The notes beneath the pieces are model-generated. The model was not told where the DNA came from. It saw nothing but the letters and a program-made list of their open reading frames with translations, and ran no database searches. From Lysobacter sp. K5869 (GTDB lineage Bacteria; Pseudomonadota; Gammaproteobacteria; Xanthomonadales; Xanthomonadaceae): 64,000 nucleotides of DNA. The position numbers were made by a program, and so were the translations under genes. Below are positions 8,983-17,599 of this stretch, piece after piece (the first letter of the stretch is position 1; each line of letters starts with the position of its first letter). Where the stretch lies: positions 2,457,001 through 2,521,000 of the forward strand of contig NZ_CP072597.1 of the NCBI RefSeq assembly GCF_018847975.1, written 5' to 3'.

Positions 8983-9576
8983 TCAGCGCTTGCGCGCGTC
9001 GTCGGAGGAGTGCGAGCCCAGCGCGGTCTTGCCCGCGGCCGCGGCGATCGCCTGGACCACGGCGGCGATGCCGACGTAGGTGGCGGTGGTGCGCAGGTAC
9101 GGCAGCAGCCATTCGACGTAGTTGGCGGCCCAGCCGGCGACGGTCGGGTTCGGCACCGAGGCCGAGATCCAGTAGAAGCTGCCCTGGCTCAGCAGCTGGC
9201 ACACCGCGACCGACACCAGCAGCGCGCCGGCGGCGACGCCGAGGGTGTTCCAGTTGCGCTTGTAGTTGCGCGCGACGAACAGGCCGCCGGCCCACATCGC
9301 GAAATACGCCGGCACCAGGAACCAGTAAGCGGCCGAGACGCAGTAGTGGTCCCAGAAGCTGATGCCCATGCGGCTGATGACCGCGTAATCGATCGACACC
9401 GCCAGCGCCATCAGCGCCGGGAACGCCCAGCGGGTCCAGCTGCGCAGATAGAAGCCGCCGATGAAGAACACCGCCCACGACGCGTCGGGGATCGGCGCCC
9501 AGTGATTGACGCGGGTCGCGACCATCAACACGGCCAGCAGGGCGAGGATCAGGCTGTTGCGGGTGTTCGGCTTCAT
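8983..9576 (-). CDS. DUF6580 family multi-pass membrane protein (putative transporter component)
   Basis: The 197-residue protein has five or six hydrophobic helices and begins with a short basic stretch followed by ILALLAVLMVATRV. It carries FFIGGFYLRSW and SFWDHYCVSAAYWFLVPAYFAMW, seen in DUF6580 proteins. These resemble small integral substrate-binding (S) components of ECF-type vitamin transporters. Its position immediately upstream of a cobalamin adenosyltransferase suggests corrinoid-related uptake, but this is inference; no ECF ATPase or transmembrane partner lies in the window. Confidence 0.7.
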   Translation of the reverse strand: MKPNTRNSLILALLAVLMVATRVNHWAPIPDASWAVFFIGGFYLRSWTRWAFPALMALAVSIDYAVISRMGISFWDHYCVSAAYWFLVPAYFAMWAGGLFVARNYKRNWNTLGVAAGALLVSVAVCQLLSQGSFYWISASVPNPTVAGWAANYVEWLLPYLRTTATYVGIAAVVQAIAAAAGKTALGSHSSDDARKR

Positions 9577-9781
9577 GGATCTGGCTCCGGACGCGGCGGC
9601 GTCGATTCGGCCATTCTAAAGAAGCTGGGGGCGAATGTGCCGGTTGGGCCGTGGATCGGGGGCTAAGTGATTGATTCGGGTGGTCGGCAAGCGGGTTGCG
9701 CGGCCTTGGGGCGCGCAGCCGCGCGCGCCCGAAGGCCGCTGCGACAACCGCGAACCCACGCTTAGCGAACGCCCACGTATC

Positions 9782-11116
9782 ATGAACGTCATGACTTCCG
9801 ACGCCACGCCGCATTCTTCCGGCGCGCCCGACCCCAGCGTCCACGCCAGCCACGATGTCCTGATCGTCGGCGGCGGCCTGGTCGGCGCCAGTCTCGCCAT
9901 CGCCCTGGACCGCATCGGCCTCGACGTGGGCCTGATCGAGGCCGCCCCGCCCGGCGCGCTGCCGGCGGTGTTCGACGAACGCAATCTCAGCTTCGCCGAA
10001 GCCACCCTCAACGCCCTCGACGCGCTCGGCGTGCTGGCCAAGCTGCGCGCGCCGACCGGGCCGATCCGGCGCATCCACATCAGCCGCCGCGGCGATTTCG
10101 GCCGCACCGTGCTCGACGCCCAACGCTACGGCCGCGAAGAATTCGGCCGGGTGGTGGTGGCGCGCGATTTCGGCGAAGCGCTGGAAGCGCGGCTGGCCGA
10201 GTTGCCGCGTTTGCTGCGCTACCGCCCGGTGCGCTTCGTCGGCTTGGCCGACGGCGGCGGCGACGGCTGGCGCGCGGTGCGCGTGGCCGACGGCGCGGGC
10301 GAGCGGATCCTGCGCACTCGGCTCTTGGTCGCCGCCGACGGCACCCGCAGCGGCGTGCGCGACGCGCTCGGTATCGGCACCGACGAACACGATTACGGCC
10401 AGACCTTGTTCGTCGCGCGCGTGCGCGGCGAGCGCACGCCCGACGGCACCGCCTACGAGCGCCTCGGCCGCGACGGCCCGACCGCGCTGCTGCCGCGCGG
10501 CGACCGCCATTACGGTTTGATCCACGGCGTCGCCACCGCCGAAAGCGACGCGGTCGCCGCGCTCGACGAAGCCGGCTTCCTGGCGCGCGTGCAGGACGCG
10601 TTCGGCTGGCGCGCCGGCCGCTTGCTGGCGAGCGGCGCGCGCAGCCTGTATCCGGCGATCCGGGTGCTGGCGCAGCGCACCGTCGCGCCGCGCGCGGTGT
10701 TGGTCGGCAACGCCGCGCAGACCATCCACCCCATCGGCGCGCAAGGCTTCAACCTCGGCCTGCGCGATGCGATGACGCTGGCCGAACTGATCGAACAGCA
10801 ACGCGCCGCCGGCGACGCCGACTGCGGCAGCGAGGCTTTGCTCGCGCGTTATCTGCAGCGGCGCAAGGAAGACCGCGAACGCACCGTCGGCTTCTCCGAC
10901 GGCTTGGCGCGGCTGGCGTCGAACGACACCGAACTGATGCGGCCGCTGCGCAGCCTGGGCTTGTTCGCGTTCGACCGCTTGGCCAGCGCGCAGTCGTTCC
11001 TGGTCGGCGGCGCGATGGGCTATCGCGGCGACGTGCCGGCGCTGTGCCGCAACGACCGCGCCGGCGGCGCGCCGTTCAACGGCGTGCCCGACGACCGCCG
11101 CGGAGGCCGCGCATGA
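9782..11116 (+). CDS. ubiH: FAD-dependent 2-octaprenyl-6-methoxyphenol hydroxylase UbiH
   Basis: This flavoprotein monooxygenase hydroxylates a ring carbon during ubiquinone synthesis. The dinucleotide-binding motif VLIVGGGLVGASLAIAL is near residue 26, the second FAD motif (VLVGNAAQTIHPIGAQGFNLGLRD) is near residue 305, and the mid-protein VAADGTRSGVR is also conserved. Two ATGs, at 9782 and 9791, are possible; the first gives 444 residues, slightly long because of an N-terminal tail. Its stop overlaps the start of the next hydroxylase (ATGA), so the two are coupled. Confidence 0.9.
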   Translation: MNVMTSDATPHSSGAPDPSVHASHDVLIVGGGLVGASLAIALDRIGLDVGLIEAAPPGALPAVFDERNLSFAEATLNALDALGVLAKLRAPTGPIRRIHISRRGDFGRTVLDAQRYGREEFGRVVVARDFGEALEARLAELPRLLRYRPVRFVGLADGGGDGWRAVRVADGAGERILRTRLLVAADGTRSGVRDALGIGTDEHDYGQTLFVARVRGERTPDGTAYERLGRDGPTALLPRGDRHYGLIHGVATAESDAVAALDEAGFLARVQDAFGWRAGRLLASGARSLYPAIRVLAQRTVAPRAVLVGNAAQTIHPIGAQGFNLGLRDAMTLAELIEQQRAAGDADCGSEALLARYLQRRKEDRERTVGFSDGLARLASNDTELMRPLRSLGLFAFDRLASAQSFLVGGAMGYRGDVPALCRNDRAGGAPFNGVPDDRRGGRA

Positions 11117-12312
11117 GCCGGCGCGAGTTGCTCGACGTGATCGTGGTCGGCGCCGGCGTGGTCGGCGCGGCCGCCGCGCTGGCGTTCGCCCGCGACGGGC
11201 TCGACGTGGCCCTGGTCGAAGCGCGCGAACCCGCGCCGTGGTCGCCGCAGCGCTCGGACCTGCGCGTGTACGCGTTCGCGCCCGACAACGCCGCGTTGCT
11301 GCACGACCTGGGCGTGTGGAATTCGGTGCGCGAGGCGCGCGTGCAACCCTACCGCGCGATGCGGGTTTGGGACGCGGCCGGCGGCGGCGAGATCGCCTTC
11401 GACGCCGACGCGTTCGGCCGCCGCGAACTGGGCTGGATCGTCGAGAACGGCTTGCTGGTCGATCGCTTGTGGTCGGCATTGGCGCCGGCCGGCGTGCAGC
11501 TGCATTGTCCCGATCAAGTCGAAACCTTGGAGCGCGACCAAGCCGACAGCGTCGGCGTGACCTTGGCCGGCGGCCGGCGCTTGCGCGCGCGGCTGGTGGT
11601 CGCCGCCGACGGCGCCGAATCCAAGCTGCGCCGGCTCGCCGGCATCGACGCGCCGTCGCACGATTACGGCCAGCGCGGTTTGGTCGCGTATGTGGACAGC
11701 GAACGCGGCCACGAAGCGACCTGCTGGCAGCGCTTCCTGCCGGGCGGGCCGATCGCGTTCCTGCCGACGCAGGGCGAGGACGGCGCGCGCGACAAGCGCA
11801 GCTCGATCGTGTGGACGCTGCCGGAAGCCGAGGCCGAGCGCTTGCTCGCGGCCGACGACGCGGCCTTCCTGATCGAACTCGAACGCGCCTTCGCCGGCCG
11901 CCTCGGCGCGCTTACCCGGGTGTCGCCGCGCGCCGCGTTTCCGCTGCGGCGGCAACTCGCGCAGCGCTATGTGTCGGGGCGCGTGGCGGTGATCGGCGAT
12001 GCCGCGCACGTGGTGCATCCGTTGGCGGGGCAGGGCGTCAATCTCGGCCTGCGCGATGTTGCCGGCTTGCGCGCGAGCTTGCAGCAAGCGCAGCGCCGCG
12101 GCGTCGATCTCGGCTCGCCGCACCGCCTGGAGCGCTGGGCGCGCGAGCGGCGCAGCGAGAACGCGTTGGCGGCGTATGGGTTCGACGGCTTGAACAAGCT
12201 GTTCTCCAACGACGATCTCGCCGCGACGTTGGTGCGCGGGCCGTTGTTGGGGTTGGCCGGCAAGCTGCCGCCGCTGGCGCATTTCTTCTGGCGGCGCGCG
12301 GCGGGGGTGTGA
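11113..12312 (+). CDS. UbiH/UbiF/VisC family FAD-dependent hydroxylase (UbiI/VisC-like)
   Basis: This second flavin hydroxylase of 399 residues is translationally coupled to ubiH (overlapping ATGA at 11113). The N-terminal VIVVGAGVVGAAAALAFARDG binds FAD; RLVVAADGAESKLR and VAVIGDAAHVVHPLAGQGVNLGLRD are the other family motifs. Together with UbiH it would supply two of the three aromatic-ring hydroxylations in ubiquinone biosynthesis. Which position it hydroxylates (C5 for UbiI, C6 for UbiF) cannot be settled here, so no symbol is assigned. Confidence 0.88.
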   Translation: MSRRELLDVIVVGAGVVGAAAALAFARDGLDVALVEAREPAPWSPQRSDLRVYAFAPDNAALLHDLGVWNSVREARVQPYRAMRVWDAAGGGEIAFDADAFGRRELGWIVENGLLVDRLWSALAPAGVQLHCPDQVETLERDQADSVGVTLAGGRRLRARLVVAADGAESKLRRLAGIDAPSHDYGQRGLVAYVDSERGHEATCWQRFLPGGPIAFLPTQGEDGARDKRSSIVWTLPEAEAERLLAADDAAFLIELERAFAGRLGALTRVSPRAAFPLRRQLAQRYVSGRVAVIGDAAHVVHPLAGQGVNLGLRDVAGLRASLQQAQRRGVDLGSPHRLERWARERRSENALAAYGFDGLNKLFSNDDLAATLVRGPLLGLAGKLPPLAHFFWRRAAGV

Positions 12313-12417
12313 GCCGGGGGCTGGCGTTTTCGGAGGCTGCGTCGGTTCTGGGGTTGTGTCGCAGCGCTTGATCGTTGCGGCTCGTTGCGATGCTTAGAGC
12401 GCAAGCGACGGCAACGT

Positions 12418-12528
12418 CAAAATGGGTTCCGGCGTTCGCCGGAATGACGGTGGGTGAGAGACGGTTCGCTGCATGAGAGAGACGAAACCTTTTCACCGTC
12501 ATTCCGGCGAACGCCGGAATCCATTTTG
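12418..12528. repeat. Paired 35-bp inverted repeat with nested hairpins (copy 1)
   Basis: Arms at 12418-12452 and 12494-12528 are inverted copies differing at one base. Each arm is itself a hairpin (CCGGCGTTCGCCGG). The 41-base spacer is unrelated to that of the second copy near 18.8 kb. It lies between the ubiquinone hydroxylase and a small membrane-protein gene. It resembles the widespread GTCATTCCGGCGAAAGCCGGAA-type intergenic repeat and looks like a non-autonomous mobile or structural element. Confidence 0.85.
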
Positions 12529-12559
12529 CTGTTGCTTCTAGTCTTCGCAGGAACGCCGC

Positions 12560-12853
12560 ATGAAACGCGCCACCGCATTCGCCGCCGCGTTGTGCCCGAC
12601 GCTCGCGCTCGCCACCAGCCAATGCCCGCCGGAATACGGCGAAAAATCCCCCGCGTTCTGGGCCTTCGGCTGGGCCGTGCTCGGCCTGTTCGCGCTGATC
12701 GGATTGGCCTTGCCGGTGTTGGCCGCGCGCTGGGCGCTCGGCCGCGGCGGCTGGGCGCGCGCGATTTGGATCCTGCTCGCGTGTCTGGCGATGCTGGCCT
12801 GCTGGATCGCCGGACTGTGGATCTTCGGCGTGTACTTCGTGATGGTCTGCTGA
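12560..12853 (+). CDS. Small membrane protein of unknown function
   Basis: The 97-residue protein has a signal-peptide-like start (KRATAFAAALCPTLALATS) followed by two transmembrane helices (about residues 33-55 and 68-92). A plausible ribosome-binding site (CAGGAA) precedes the ATG. Cysteines at the mature N-terminus (SQCPPEYG) and the extreme C-terminus may be functional or disulfide-forming. I do not recognise the family. It converges on the MFS gene, whose stop is only 8 bases away. Confidence 0.65.
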   Translation: MKRATAFAAALCPTLALATSQCPPEYGEKSPAFWAFGWAVLGLFALIGLALPVLAARWALGRGGWARAIWILLACLAMLACWIAGLWIFGVYFVMVC

Positions 12854-12860
12854 AACGCGC

Positions 12861-14180
12861 TCAGTCCTCGTGGAACGGCTGGCGCGTATCGCCCAGCAGA
12901 TACACCGACACCGCTACGCCGACCAAGGCCACTGCCATCACGTAGTACGCCGGCGCCATGCCGCCGAAATGCGGCGCGAGATAACCGCCGATCAACGGCG
13001 GCGTCGCCGCGCCGAACACCGCGTAGGCGACGTTGTAGGAAAACGACAGCCCCGAGAACCGCACCGGCGCCGGGAACGCGGCCACCATCACCGCCGGGAT
13101 CACCCCGACCACGCCGACGAACACGCCGGCCAGCGCATACAGCAGCAGGAAGTTGTGCGCGCCGTGGTTCAAGTCGTAGTACAGCGCGAAGCTGCTGACC
13201 AACACGCCGAGCGAGCCGATCAACAGCGCGCGGCCGCGGCCGATGCGATCCACCAACCAGCCGCCGCCGACCGAACTCAAGGTCAGGAAGAACGCGGCCA
13301 GGCTGTTGCCGAGGAAGGCGCGCGACGGCGCCATGCCGAACTTCTGCTGGACGATGGTCGGCGTCATCAGGATCACCACCACGATCGCCGCGGTCAGCAG
13401 CCACGTCACCAGCATCGACAGCACGATGCCGGCGCGGTGGTCGCGCAGCACTTGCTTGAGCGGCAGTTCCTGCACCAGTTGGCGGCTCTCGCGCATCGCG
13501 GTGAACACCGGCGTTTCGCTGAGCCAGCGGCGCAGGTACACGGCGAGGAAACCGAACACGCCGCCGATCACGAACGGCACCCGCCAGCCCCAGTCCAGCA
13601 CCTGCGCCGGGGCGAGGAAGGTGTTGATCGCGGTGGAGATCAGCGAGCCGATCAGAATGCCGGCGGTGAGGCCGGCCGACAGCGAGGCGCAGGCGAAACC
13701 GACGCGGCCGCGCGGCGCGTGTTCGGCGACGAAGGTCCACGCGCCGGGCACTTCGCCGCCGATGGCGATGCCCTGGACGATGCGCAGGAACAGCAGCAAC
13801 AACGGCGCGGCGAGGCCGATCTGCGCATAGGTCGGCAGCAGGCCGATGAACAGCGTCGGCAGCGCCATCAGGAACACGCTCAGGGTGAACATGCGCTTGC
13901 GCCCGGAGCGGTCGCCGAAGTGGGCCATGACGATCCCGCCGATCGGCCGCACCAGATAACCGGCGGCGAAGATGCCGTAGATCTGCAGCGTGCCCAGCCA
14001 TTCGGGCATGCCGACCGGGAAGAACAGCTTGCGCAGCGTCTCGGTCAGAAAGACGAAGATCACGAAGTCGTAGAACTCCAGCGCGCCGCCCAAGGCCGAC
14101 AACAGCAGCGTGCGGGTGTCCTTGCGGCTCAGCGGCGCGGCGCCGGCGGGCGGGGCGGAAGCGACGGCTTCGGAAGTCAT
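12861..14180 (-). CDS. MFS transporter, metabolite:H+ symporter family
   Basis: The protein of 439 residues has twelve predicted helices. The family signature is GALEFYDFVIFVF in helix 1, then GGIVMAHFGDRSGRKRMF (the MFS loop 2-3 motif) and RIVQGIAIGGEVPGAWTFVAEH. These place it with the ShiA/ProP/KgtP-type metabolite:proton symporters; the substrate is probably an organic acid or compatible solute but cannot be fixed. I use the ATG at 14180; one at 14225 would add 15 residues. It is divergent from the DUF1302 gene and ends 8 bases from the small membrane-protein gene. Confidence 0.85.
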   Translation of the reverse strand: MTSEAVASAPPAGAAPLSRKDTRTLLLSALGGALEFYDFVIFVFLTETLRKLFFPVGMPEWLGTLQIYGIFAAGYLVRPIGGIVMAHFGDRSGRKRMFTLSVFLMALPTLFIGLLPTYAQIGLAAPLLLLFLRIVQGIAIGGEVPGAWTFVAEHAPRGRVGFACASLSAGLTAGILIGSLISTAINTFLAPAQVLDWGWRVPFVIGGVFGFLAVYLRRWLSETPVFTAMRESRQLVQELPLKQVLRDHRAGIVLSMLVTWLLTAAIVVVILMTPTIVQQKFGMAPSRAFLGNSLAAFFLTLSSVGGGWLVDRIGRGRALLIGSLGVLVSSFALYYDLNHGAHNFLLLYALAGVFVGVVGVIPAVMVAAFPAPVRFSGLSFSYNVAYAVFGAATPPLIGGYLAPHFGGMAPAYYVMAVALVGVAVSVYLLGDTRQPFHED

Positions 14181-14334
14181 TGCGGCGGCGGGCTCGGGCG
14201 GGACTGGCAACGCACTATGCCGCAACTGCGCGCGCGCACAACCGGGCCGGCGCGGAACACAGCCTAAAGTAGTAGTGCGGCGTTCGCGCGGCCGGTGCTA
14301 GAACACCTGCGGCAGTTTGGCAGGATCGGTTCGC

Positions 14335-16248
14335 ATGTCGGATTTTCAGCGGTTTTGCGGTGTTTTTTTACGTAGGTCGTTCACGTATCGAGTGTGCGTC
14401 TTGTCCGTCTCGATACTGGCCGCGTCGGTCGCGGCGCCCGCCGCGGCTGCCGATTTCGAGTTGGCCGAAGGCCGCATCCAGGGGCAGTGGACCACCCGAA
14501 TCGTCGCCGGCACCGCGGTGCGGGCGGGCAAGGCCCAGCCGCATCTGCTCGGCAAGGGCTACGCCTCCGACGGCAGGCCCAAGGGCGGCACCGGCGCCGA
14601 CACCGCCGACGACGGCAATCTGAACTTCGGCCGCGGCGATGCGTTCTCCAGCCTGTTCAAGATCGTGCAGTCGGTGGATCTGAAATACCGCGGCGTCGGC
14701 CTCAACCTGAGTGCGCGCACGTGGTACGACGCCAGCTTGGACCGGCACGAAGTCGCGCAGGGCAACGTGCCCAACGGCTTCGATCCCTCGGCGCCGCTGA
14801 GCGACGCGGGGTTCTCGCGTTCCAATCGGTTCTCCGGCTTCCTGTGGCTCAACGCGTATGTCTACGGCCATCTGCAGCTCGACGAGGACAGCGCGCTCGA
14901 CGCGCGGATCGGCAAGCAAGCGGTGAAGTGGGGCAACGGGCTGTTCTTCACCGGCGTCAATCAGATCAACCCCATCGACTACACCACGCTGCGCCGGCCC
15001 GGCACCGATGCGGCCAGCGAGGCGCAGATTCCGGTCGAGATGCTGTGGGCGAAGTGGACCCTGGATTCCAAGCTCAGCCTGGAAGGGTTCTGGCAATGGA
15101 ACTGGCGGCCGTCGGAGTACGACCCGTGCGGCACGTTCTTCTCCGGCAGCGATTTGGGCATCGAGCGCGGCTGCGCCGGCATCCAGTCCAACGCCTACTA
15201 CCCGATCAACAGCGCATCGGCGGGCGCGGGGCCGTGGCTCAGCGACGGCTTCATGCAATCGATGGGCGCGATCCTGCCGCGCGACCGCGACCGGTTCGGC
15301 AGCGACCGCGGCCAGTACGGCCTGTCGCTGCGGTATCGCGACGAGGCCAGCGGGCGCGGCTGGGGCGCGTATTACTTGCGGATCAATTCGCGCGCGCCGT
15401 ATCTGGACGCGACCGTCATCGACCCGGCGCGCACCGATCCCACCCTGGCGCCGCGTTTGATCGCGGCCGGCGTGCCCGCGCCGTACGCGCAGTTGTCGGC
15501 GCGCTTGTCGACCATCCGCGAGATTTGGGAATACCCCGACGACGTGCGCATCCTCGGCCTCAGCGCGGAAACGCGCTGGCGCGGTTGGAAGCTCGGCGCC
15601 GAGCTCTCGCACACGCGCGGGCAGCCGGTGCAGCTCAACACCGCCGACATGTTCCGCGCGCTGACCAGCAACGGCGGGCCCATCGGCGCGCGCAACGCGG
15701 CGCTGGCGCCAGGCGCAGTGCTGCGCGGCTACGACCGGGTGGACAAGGATCAGCTGATGCTGAACTTGCAGCGCGGTTTCAACGGTGTGTTGGGAGCGAA
15801 GCAGGCGACGGTGATGGGCGAGGTCGCGTACAGCCGCGCGGATTTGCCGTCGCTGAGCGAGGCGCGGTATGGGCGTGGCTTTCATTGGGGTTTTTCGCCG
15901 CAGGGGTACGGCGGGGTGTGTCCGCCGATCCAGAATCCGCGCGGTTGCGTCGATCGTGGGTTTTATACCCGCAATGCCTGGGGCTATCGCTTGCGCGCGC
16001 AACTCGATTACGCGGTCGGCGGGGCGTGGACGGTGTCGCCGAGTTTGAGCTTCGGGCACGACGTGCGCGGGTTCGCGGTCGACAATCAGTTGGTCGAGGA
16101 TCGGCGGCAGCTGACCTTGGGCGTGGCGGCGAAGTACGGATCGCGCTACTTCGCGAGCGTGAGCTACACCGATTACGCGGGGAGCGCGCATTACGATCCG
16201 TTGGCGGATCACGATTATGCGAGCGTGGCGGTGGGGGCTACGTTTTGA
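14335..16248 (+). CDS. DUF1302 family outer-membrane protein
   Basis: The 637-residue precursor has a long n-region, then SVSILAASVAAPAAAADF as signal peptide. The mature part is rich in alternating aromatic/polar strands and ends in an aromatic residue (GATF), as expected of an outer-membrane barrel. DUF1302-type features include GDAFSSLFKIVQSVDLKY, IGKQAVKWGNGLFFTGVNQINPID and the WDxxxLSLEGFWQW-like region. DUF1302 proteins often occur with DUF1329 and hydrolase genes; none are adjacent here. The ATG at 14335 is preferred over a TTG six codons upstream. Function is unknown; a role in hydrophobic substrate uptake is commonly proposed. Confidence 0.8.
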   Translation: MSDFQRFCGVFLRRSFTYRVCVLSVSILAASVAAPAAAADFELAEGRIQGQWTTRIVAGTAVRAGKAQPHLLGKGYASDGRPKGGTGADTADDGNLNFGRGDAFSSLFKIVQSVDLKYRGVGLNLSARTWYDASLDRHEVAQGNVPNGFDPSAPLSDAGFSRSNRFSGFLWLNAYVYGHLQLDEDSALDARIGKQAVKWGNGLFFTGVNQINPIDYTTLRRPGTDAASEAQIPVEMLWAKWTLDSKLSLEGFWQWNWRPSEYDPCGTFFSGSDLGIERGCAGIQSNAYYPINSASAGAGPWLSDGFMQSMGAILPRDRDRFGSDRGQYGLSLRYRDEASGRGWGAYYLRINSRAPYLDATVIDPARTDPTLAPRLIAAGVPAPYAQLSARLSTIREIWEYPDDVRILGLSAETRWRGWKLGAELSHTRGQPVQLNTADMFRALTSNGGPIGARNAALAPGAVLRGYDRVDKDQLMLNLQRGFNGVLGAKQATVMGEVAYSRADLPSLSEARYGRGFHWGFSPQGYGGVCPPIQNPRGCVDRGFYTRNAWGYRLRAQLDYAVGGAWTVSPSLSFGHDVRGFAVDNQLVEDRRQLTLGVAAKYGSRYFASVSYTDYAGSAHYDPLADHDYASVAVGATF

Positions 16249-16284
16249 GCGGGGCTGTTTGGGGAGTTAGCGAGGCTGGCTTGT

Positions 16285-16431
16285 CGTTATTCCCGTGAAG
16301 GCGGGGATCCGGAGGCCTTGGACGTTCTCGCACGAGGAGTCCTGGATTCCCGCCTGGACGGTCGCCGGGGCGAGTGGGGTGCGGCGTGGTTGCGTTGGCG
16401 CGGTCGCGGCTTGCGCCGCTCCTACAGGGGG
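16285..16431. repeat. Degenerate intergenic repeats and a single REP arm
   Basis: At 16285-16360 two imperfect arms (ATTCCCGTGAAGGCGGGGAT and GGATTCCCGCC) recall the paired inverted elements elsewhere, but are heavily diverged. At 16401-16431 there is one REP arm (CGGTCGCGGCTTGCGCCGCT, then CCTACA) without a partner. Both lie between the convergent DUF1302 and EF-hand genes. Confidence 0.6.
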
Positions 16432-16461
16432 TAATCGTGGTTATCGGCGATCTGCGGCTGC

Positions 16462-17142
16462 TTAGCGGCGCCAGCCGTCGATCTCGCCGACGCTGATGCG
16501 GCCGTCGGCGTTCACGTCCACCGCGAGGAAGTTCGCGCTCAACGCGGTGTGGGCGCGCGATTCTTCGCGGCTGATCGAGCCGTCGCCGTCGAGGTCGAGC
16601 GCGGCGAAGTCCACGTTGCGTCCGTCGCTGGGTGGGGCGAGGGTGCGCTCGGGCAATTGGTTGGCTTCGGCGGTGGCCGCGGCGGCCGCGCGGGCGACGC
16701 TGCCGGCATCGGCGGCGATGGCGTTGGCGGTGCGCGCTTCGCTGAGCGCCGCGCGCGCCTGCACGGCGGCGCCGGTGGGGTTGCTGCCCGAGACCGCGGC
16801 GGCCTGCGCCGAACGCGCGTCCTCGGCCGCGCGGGTGGCGCGGTGCGAGGCCTCGCGCGCGTCCTCGGCGGCGCGTTGCGCCTGTTGCGCGGTGGCTTGC
16901 GCGGCGATCGCGCCGCGCGCGCTGTCCGCGCCCTGGTCGCGGGTCTGCACCGCGGCGGTGGCGGCGAGCTGGGCGCTGGTCGCGCTGTCGCGGGCCTGGC
17001 GCGCGTCGCCCGCGGCGACATCGGCCTTTTCGACCGCGTCGTGTTTGGACTGAACCTTGCCCGGCACCTGCGCCGGGGCGGCGAAGGCCGCGGCCATCGC
17101 CAGAATCAACAGGGCGTGTCGTTCGATCGCATGCGCTCGCAT
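16462..17142 (-). CDS. Secreted Ala-rich coiled-coil protein with C-terminal EF-hand pair
   Basis: The 226-residue protein has an N-terminal signal peptide (about residues 1-25, ending AAPAQ). Residues 30-165 are very Ala/Arg/Gln-rich without prolines in most of the stretch and probably form long helices. Two canonical Ca2+-binding loops lie at the C-terminus, DLDGDGSISREE (183-194) and DVNADGRISVGE (209-220). The ATG at 17142 is chosen because it starts the signal peptide. It is likely a periplasmic or exported calcium-responsive protein; no close family is recognised. It follows a 36-bp tandem-repeat tract in its upstream region. Confidence 0.7.
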   Translation of the reverse strand: MRAHAIERHALLILAMAAAFAAPAQVPGKVQSKHDAVEKADVAAGDARQARDSATSAQLAATAAVQTRDQGADSARGAIAAQATAQQAQRAAEDAREASHRATRAAEDARSAQAAAVSGSNPTGAAVQARAALSEARTANAIAADAGSVARAAAAATAEANQLPERTLAPPSDGRNVDFAALDLDGDGSISREESRAHTALSANFLAVDVNADGRISVGEIDGWRR

Positions 17143-17324
17143 CGTGCTCGCCTCGCGCTGTGGGGACGGGGCCGACGCTAAACCGGGCGATATCAAACCT
17201 TCGTTAATCGGCGCAACGCGCGATGAACGCGGCGGATCGGCGCGCGAGCGATGCGGATCTCGACGTTCCCCGCGTTATGGCCGCGCTCAGCGAAGTCGCG
17301 GAGGCATGAAAGCGGGGCTGCCCG

Positions 17325-17576
17325 GACGCGATGTCTTGCGCGAGGAGCGGCGATGCCTGGGCGCAATTTCTTCGCGCGAAGGGCGACGCCGCTCGGGTGC
17401 GATGTCTTCGTGCGAAGAGTGATGCTGCTCGAGCGCAATGCCATCGAGCGAAGGGCGGCGCCGCTCGGGTGCGATGTCTTCGCGCGAAGAGTGGCGCTGC
17501 TCGAGCACAATGTCTTCGCGCGAAGGACGGCGATGCTCGAGCGCAATGCCTTCGCGCGGACTGCGCCCGGACGCTC
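17325..17576. repeat. 36-bp tandem direct repeat, seven units
   Basis: Contiguous units start at 17325, 17361, 17397, 17433, 17469, 17505 and 17541. They alternate between two subtypes, one beginning about GTGCGATGTCTTCG and one about GCGCAATGCC..CG, giving a 72-bp higher-order period. The last unit decays. Because 36 is divisible by three, several frames remain open through the tract; on the minus strand it would read as a 12-residue repeat such as REDIAPERRRPS. It occupies most of the 457-base gap between rlmM and the EF-hand gene. Confidence 0.9.
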
Positions 17577-17599
17577 CGCGTTCGCGCAAACCGCCGCGC

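Noticed and set aside
9577..9781. Cobalamin riboswitch upstream of the adenosyltransferase operon
   Set aside because: I looked for the B12-box (GCCACTG-like) on the minus strand and did not see it; the region is also too short for the full element with a promoter.
8813..11479. Minus-strand open frame of 888 codons opposite ubiH
   Set aside because: No recognisable domains, biased Arg/Ala composition and fully antisense to well-supported genes.
17325..17576. 36-bp repeats as a CRISPR array
   Set aside because: The units are contiguous with no unique spacers and no cas genes are nearby.
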